Shown here piece after piece: positions 63,011 to 64,000 of a DNA stretch of 64,000 nt (its first letter is position 1; each line of letters begins with the position of its first letter). Position numbers and translations under genes: made by a program. Origin of the DNA: Allacma fusca (lineage: Eukaryota > Arthropoda > Collembola > Symphypleona > Sminthuridae). The stretch lies in contig OX359247.1 of assembly GCA_947179485.1 (NCBI GenBank), forward strand, positions 24,652,801-24,716,800, in the 5' to 3' direction. The notes under the pieces were generated by a model. The model worked only from the letters and a program-made list of their open reading frames with translations. It was not told the origin of the DNA and did no database searches.

Positions 63011-64000
63011 TCTGTCGCCCGATCTTTGTATATGTCCTCCTGCTTGCAGACGAGACGATTCACCGAAATAACTAATTACAGATGATACGGTCTACTAAAA
63101 TAACCAGATTCTTCTGCTTCCCTTCTCTCTCCCTAAACGGAGCATCTGCCACTGTCACTTCGTGTTCTACACACTACGAAATTAGTAAATCTACTACCGC
63201 AGTCAATTTATAAGGTAACCGCATGAACTACTCTTTTCTAACCAAATTTCCACCTTTGCTCAAAATATTTTTTCCCTTCGAACTTGATTTTATGTAACTG
63301 TTTTAAAATTCTGTTTTAATGTAGTGACTACACTTTATACACCATAGAGGCAATCGCCTATTCGCCTTATCCCTGATAACCAAATTCACAAGTCAACACC
63401 ACTCCTGGTTTTGGTTCCCAAAATTATTTCTAAATTCTTCCAAAAACTAAGACACTACATTGAATGTCACATATTTTCAAAATTAATTTCCTTTCCGAAG
63501 CAATAGTCAATATTGCTTTTACTACACTTATTAAAATACACACACACTATATACTCATAGCTACATGAGCCGAAAGGCCGAAACTAATGTTAGGGAAATC
63601 CCTCTTCTTACAATCCCAATCCCTATTCAATCTCGATACCTCATTTCACACTCCGTCCCAATCACTCTATGTACCATAGAGAAAACTCCCAATCTCTCTG
63701 ATGCACTCACACACTCCCGATAGTCAATCCCACTCAATCTGAGGCGCTGCGCGCGCATGCGTATATACCGCGCCAATTTTAAAAAGCATTATAAAATTGA
63801 TAAAATTAATGCAATTAATTAAATTAATTTCAATTAAGGTGGCGTCATTTCTGATCATCAATCTCGCTCAGTTTTCTACGTGCATTTTGTCAATCCCACT
63901 CCGTCTCAATCCCTCTGTACATTCAAATAGTCAATCCCAATCCCACTCCCAATCCGTCCGGACTGATGTTTTTGTCAGTCCGTCCTGTGAGCTGCTCGGG
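63011..64000. other. GPS2 upstream region with degenerate repeats
   Basis: No coding frame recognised. It should contain the GPS2 promoter and leader. Features are a CpG-rich palindromic stretch at 63743-63768 (see next entry), degenerate copies of CAATCCCACTC/CAATCCCAATC at about 63610-63660, 63723-63740, 63888-63915 and 63927-63955, and an 8-bp stem (CGGACTGA/TCAGTCCG) at 63959-63982 near the window end. Confidence 0.5.
63743..63768. promoter_or_regulatory. NRF1-like CpG-rich motif upstream of GPS2
   Basis: GCGCTGCGCGCGCATGCGTA contains GCGCATGCGT, one base from the palindromic NRF1 (insect Ewg) consensus TGCGCATGCGCA. It is the most CpG-rich spot in the window and lies about 740 bp upstream of the GPS2 ATG on the minus strand, next to a TATATA. 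It might be the core promoter of GPS2 or of a gene to the right. Confidence 0.4.

Noticed and set aside
1-64000. tRNA genes, rRNA and CRISPR arrays
   Set aside because: No B-box-like GGTTCGA with a fitting A box, no rRNA-like conserved segments, and no regularly spaced direct repeats were seen.

Overview
This is eukaryotic nuclear DNA from an animal. Every confident gene is split by GT-AG introns (two look GC-AG), most of them short (about 60-150 bp), in an AT-rich background with many TACATA/CATATGTA-type simple repeats. The gene set is metazoan: exocyst EXOC8, ferroportin, STYX, bystin, a VGLL4/Tgi corepressor, ANKRD39, GFRP, PPP2R3C and GPS2. Compact genes, short introns, a Tgi-like protein with two Tondu motifs and the absence of vertebrate features suggest an invertebrate, most likely an arthropod. 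The species cannot be named from this window.

Layout. Positions 1 to about 26.5 kb hold no gene I can support: unique, unremarkable DNA with microsatellites, short palindromes and one weak Cys-rich ORF near 3.4 kb. From about 26.5 kb the window is genic. On the + strand are a two-exon CYTH-domain protein (27.06-27.73 kb) and a four-exon BTB-BACK protein of the BTBD1/2/3/6 type with an unusual Cys-rich tail (28.84-31.14 kb). A foldback repeat lies in the BTB gene's second intron. Positions 31.1-39.6 kb are again without recognisable genes.

From 39.6 kb the genes are dense. On the minus strand are EXOC8 (11 coding exons, 721 aa), ferroportin (7 coding exons, 595 aa), an intronless STYX pseudophosphatase and an orphan minus-strand exon at 48.4 kb. 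Bystin (7 coding exons, 451 aa) is on the + strand at 50.0-52.2 kb. Then, on the minus strand, come VGLL4/Tgi (4 exons, 198 aa), ANKRD39 (2 exons, 166 aa) and GFRP (1 exon, 105 aa). PPP2R3C (9 coding exons, 466 aa) runs + from 58.1 to 60.4 kb, head to head with GFRP. GPS2 (8 coding exons, 414 aa) runs minus from 63.0 to 61.0 kb, tail to tail with PPP2R3C. The last kilobase is the GPS2 upstream region.

The genes do not form one pathway. They are mostly housekeeping or regulatory: secretion (EXOC8), iron export (ferroportin), ribosome assembly (bystin), Hippo and nuclear-receptor corepression (VGLL4, GPS2), phosphatase regulation (PPP2R3C, STYX) and pterin metabolism (GFRP). Exon junctions were set by hand from splice signals, reading phase and remembered family sequences. 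All phases close, but transcript evidence has not been seen. The most notable observations are altered metal-site positions in ferroportin, the Cys-rich tail and GC-AG intron of the BTB gene, the intron foldback repeat, the intronless STYX, and the close GFRP/PPP2R3C and GFRP/ANKRD39 pairs.
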